A stretch of 64,000 nucleotides of DNA from Marchantia polymorpha subsp. ruderalis. Taxonomy: Eukaryota > Streptophyta > Marchantiopsida > Marchantiales > Marchantiaceae. The notes under the pieces were generated by a model. The model ran no database searches and was not told the origin of the DNA. It saw only the letters and a list, made by a program, of their open reading frames with translations. The stretch lies in contig AP031355.1 in NCBI GenBank assembly GCA_037833965.1, positions 31,149,501 to 31,213,500 on the forward strand, given 5' to 3'. Below are positions 61,092 through 64,000 of the stretch, piece after piece. The stretch's first letter is position 1, and each line of letters begins with the position of its first letter. The translations under genes and the position numbers were made by a program.

Positions 61092-61595
61092 TTGCCTTTT
61101 TTACATATATATTTATACGCACCTTTACATCATAGACATTGCCCAGGATGGTTGTGTAGACTTGAAGTTTCGCCAGACGGACAGTTAGGGATCGTTCGTG
61201 TCTGTCGTGTTATCAAGGCTTCTACTTTAGAAGAAAAATGGACATTGGGCCCCGGAGGCTGCTTTAACTCATCCCGCCCTGCATTTGAAGGCATTAAAAA
61301 ATTGCATGTTAGTGATTCTGCCTTTGCAACTCACTGGTCATACTTGCCTTCTGTGGCATTTGATTCTCGTTTTCGTTGTTTTATTTCAATATATTTTATG
61401 AGGTATTTGCCATCGTTATTCAGTGCGACTCGTCTCGCTGCTAATATTCCTCTCCTAAAAATCAGCTCCATTTGGTCCATGAAATTCCTGTCCAGCATTT
61501 ATTGGCGGATCATTGTGTGTACTTCATACTTTCGGATTGAAGCCATACAGTCTGCTGCTTCAGTCTGCTGCTTCGCTCACCAATTTCCCCTTTGA
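61092..61595 (+). other. Unrecognised 167-codon open frame
   Basis: The longest frame in the right-hand 14 kb. The ATG at 61092 leads to a Ser/Phe/Ile-rich product with no domain, signal or repeat that I recognise, and the second half has the hydrophobic texture often given by non-coding frames. No intron signals or neighbours support it. Confidence 0.15.
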
Positions 61596-64000
61596 GAGAC
61601 TGACGCATTGAGCCAAGTGCTGGGCAGTGACCAGTTGAATGCAAAAGCCAAGCGATCATTGACGCAACTAGAGTCCGACCAAACTCTTCTTGTTCAACGA
61701 TTGATTCATTCTGTTCACTAAAGCTCTTCGGACGGAAGCATCATTTGCTCTCGGTTCAAAACTTCCCAGTTGAGACCAATCGCACGTGATAAACTAGTTG
61801 TATCTGATTCTCATTTCCCGCAAATCATCTTCTGAACATTCCAAGCTTCACGCCTCAAGGGCATTTGAGATACAGCGAAAAGGATGGGAAGACCGCATCA
61901 ATCCGACCATTGAAGTAAACTAACGGTTAACATGGGGATATGTCCAATAGCATCATAACATAACGTGGAAATGTGGGATAGGTCTCAGTAGCATCATGAA
62001 AGGAAAATGCCATACTGCAACTAGACTACCTGTGCTATTCAATTTCACAAAGTTTTCAATTTCACCTGTGAGATTGACAAATGAGCATCCAAACTTTGTA
62101 TTGATGTCATACCTTTTTCACAACAAATTGGTATAAATAAAGGAACGAAAGATTTTCACCAAAATATACTACATAGTAAGCTAAAAATATATCATGATAT
62201 ACTCTCTTGCACGACAGAAAACTTTCTCTCTTGCGCAGTCTCTTGAGTTCATAAGAGACTTGTATGTTCATAACATATCAACGTACATGTCAAATTAAAA
62301 ACCTAAACTCCATACTACCCTAGGTTAACAAAATAATAGAGCGATCTTTAAGCACTATCTCATTTCGCGTTGTGATATCAAATCGGATGTCTATAACGCC
62401 ATAAAACATCAAGGCCAGAAGAACAAGCAAGTGATATTGATAGCTAACTCTCTATTTTGAAACTCCACGAATAGAATAATAAAGAGGAGATCTTTCTATT
62501 TACACTTAGATTAAGAGAATTCTTTTAATGCAGCTCCATTTGCTTTCATTCAGAAGATGCCAACCCAACTCTTCTGCAACTATTTTAAGTGTAGAATATA
62601 TGACCATCACATTTCTACGGATAACTTGATACTCCAGACCGTAAATAATATAGAATGTAATCATATGGCAAATCAACAAAACTTTCTGAATCTAATATTA
62701 ACTTAGATAATAGTAAATTTAAGAATTTTTCTTAAATCTACTGATAAATTGTAGAAGTGTTGATAGTATTAGAACCTTCCATACACGAAACTAACCAGCA
62801 TCAACCAGATGCTTGTTATACATAAATTCAATGAAATAAGAAAATAAACAAGAAAATACATTTTCTTGTATATCATACGATCACATGAATATTTATTCAT
62901 GTGGTTGTATTATTGTGAATTATTTTTAAAGCAATCTAAAATATGATCATGAAATCGGGCGGCACGATAACTTTATATGCACATGCATACTTTTTGCAGG
63001 GTTTGTTTTTTCAATATTAAAGATTGCAAAATATGCAATTTATTAAGACGTATTGAATTTTTTAATTTATCTAGAATACAAGAGTAAAAAAATATTAATC
63101 CTTTTGTTTTATTTTTAAATTGAAAATGTTTAATTTTTAGTGATAACTCACGTCATTTTTGTTACCTAGAAAACTGGGATTTTAATATTTTGGTATACAA
63201 AGGAATGCCAGTAGTAGCTAGCTCCTGAACATTGTTTCAGTTTTACAATGGACCGTTATGTTACGTGGACGTGGCCTGGGGCGAACCACGAACTAGTCAT
63301 GTCGGATCTGTGTGATTTTTGCTCTTCTTGATTTTTGCAATACATGAATATCCTATGTTAAATCTTATAAAATTACGAGTTTTTAGTCTTACATTAGTAT
63401 ATGACGTAATCCAACTCTTGATTTGTGTGACATATATTGTTTCCTTCTACGATATGGTTTGTTTTTTCTTAAATTTTTCATTTTTTAATTTTCATGATAA
63501 AATCAAGATATATTTTCAAAACTCATTGACATTGTATTAAATTGAATTGAAATTGAAAAAATTAGGAATCACACTAGCTTATTCATATGATCAATCACCA
63601 ACCAAATATGAATGGTGAGAAAGTAATATCTCTAAAATCATCATGTATTACACAAGAGAGTTGATGAAATATACCTGGACTTAAAATCTTGAAACTAAGA
63701 GTAAAACTCAAATCTTGATTAAGATGCTAAACATCCTTTGATTTCATTTGTTATTTCGGAACAATCAAGAAAAAAATTAGTGTATTTTTTGTCTTTATGT
63801 GATGTATCTATGCATTTCAACTGATCCACTCATATTTTGTCTACGTCGTTTTTACAAGATTACTCATCTAATGACGCCGTCTAGAAAGTGATCCATTCAT
63901 GATATATCTACATTGTTTTCACAAGAGTATGCATCTAATGACGCCGTCTCGAGTTTAGCGTGCTGCGTGATACATTACGCATGGTTACATCACTCAGTAC
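61596..64000. other. Right end of window, increasingly AT-rich, no gene
   Basis: Moderate-GC to about 62.1 kb, then AT-rich to about 63.8 kb, resembling the other AT-rich blocks. A hairpin with arms CACATGAATA and inverted partner lies near 62883-62902. At the right edge ACGCCGTCT occurs twice (about 63874 and 63941) in similar surroundings, hinting at a tandem repeat of about 67 bp that may continue beyond the window. Confidence 0.4.

Overview
The window looks like nuclear DNA of a land plant, most likely a bryophyte and probably a liverwort such as Marchantia. The grounds are a 13-exon plant carotenoid isomerase gene with GT-AG introns, two other plant-type genes, Copia-type LTR remains with an initiator-Met-tRNA primer site, and a coiled-coil gag-like family that I associate from memory with liverwort repeats. 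The species is an inference. Gene density is low, with three supported protein genes in 64 kb.

Layout. 1-2.6 kb: ordinary-composition DNA with one unexplained open frame on the minus strand. 2.6-8.7 kb: a very AT-rich block without genes. 8.7-10.8 kb: nothing recognised. 10.82-18.28 kb: an old, broken, minus-strand Copia-type LTR element with both LTRs, PBS and PPT still visible, carrying a second LTR-type element (plus strand) inside it. 18.3-19.15 kb: AT-rich DNA with two hairpins, one with perfect 55-bp arms. 19.6-21.05 kb: a TIR-bounded DNA transposon with TA target sites. 21-26.9 kb: nothing recognised. 26.9-27.3 kb: a KIC/PBP1-like EF-hand gene (minus) with a compound microsatellite against its start codon. 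28-30.5 kb: GC-richer DNA without a convincing protein. 30.66-31.18 kb: A/T-rich tandem repeats. 35.14-39.83 kb: CRTISO (minus). 41.7-46.75 kb: a second AT-rich block. 46.76-47.1 kb: a solo LTR related to the nested element. 47.7-47.87 kb: a relic of the TIR transposon family. 48.84-49.64 kb: an AS8-like glycine-rich membrane-protein gene (plus). 50.27-50.66 kb: a 130-bp unit repeated three times. 50.7-64 kb: nothing convincing apart from small hairpins and an AT-rich end.

The three genes do not form a pathway. CRTISO acts in plastid carotenoid synthesis (prolycopene to all-trans-lycopene). The EF-hand protein is a small calcium sensor. The AS8-like protein is of unknown biochemical role. They are separated by repeat-rich DNA, and each appears to have its own promoter. 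The most interesting structures are the perfect hairpin at 19.03 kb, the repeat-rich Copia leader, the TIR transposon family with its internal palindromes, the 130-bp triplication, and the unusual tail of the AS8-like protein.
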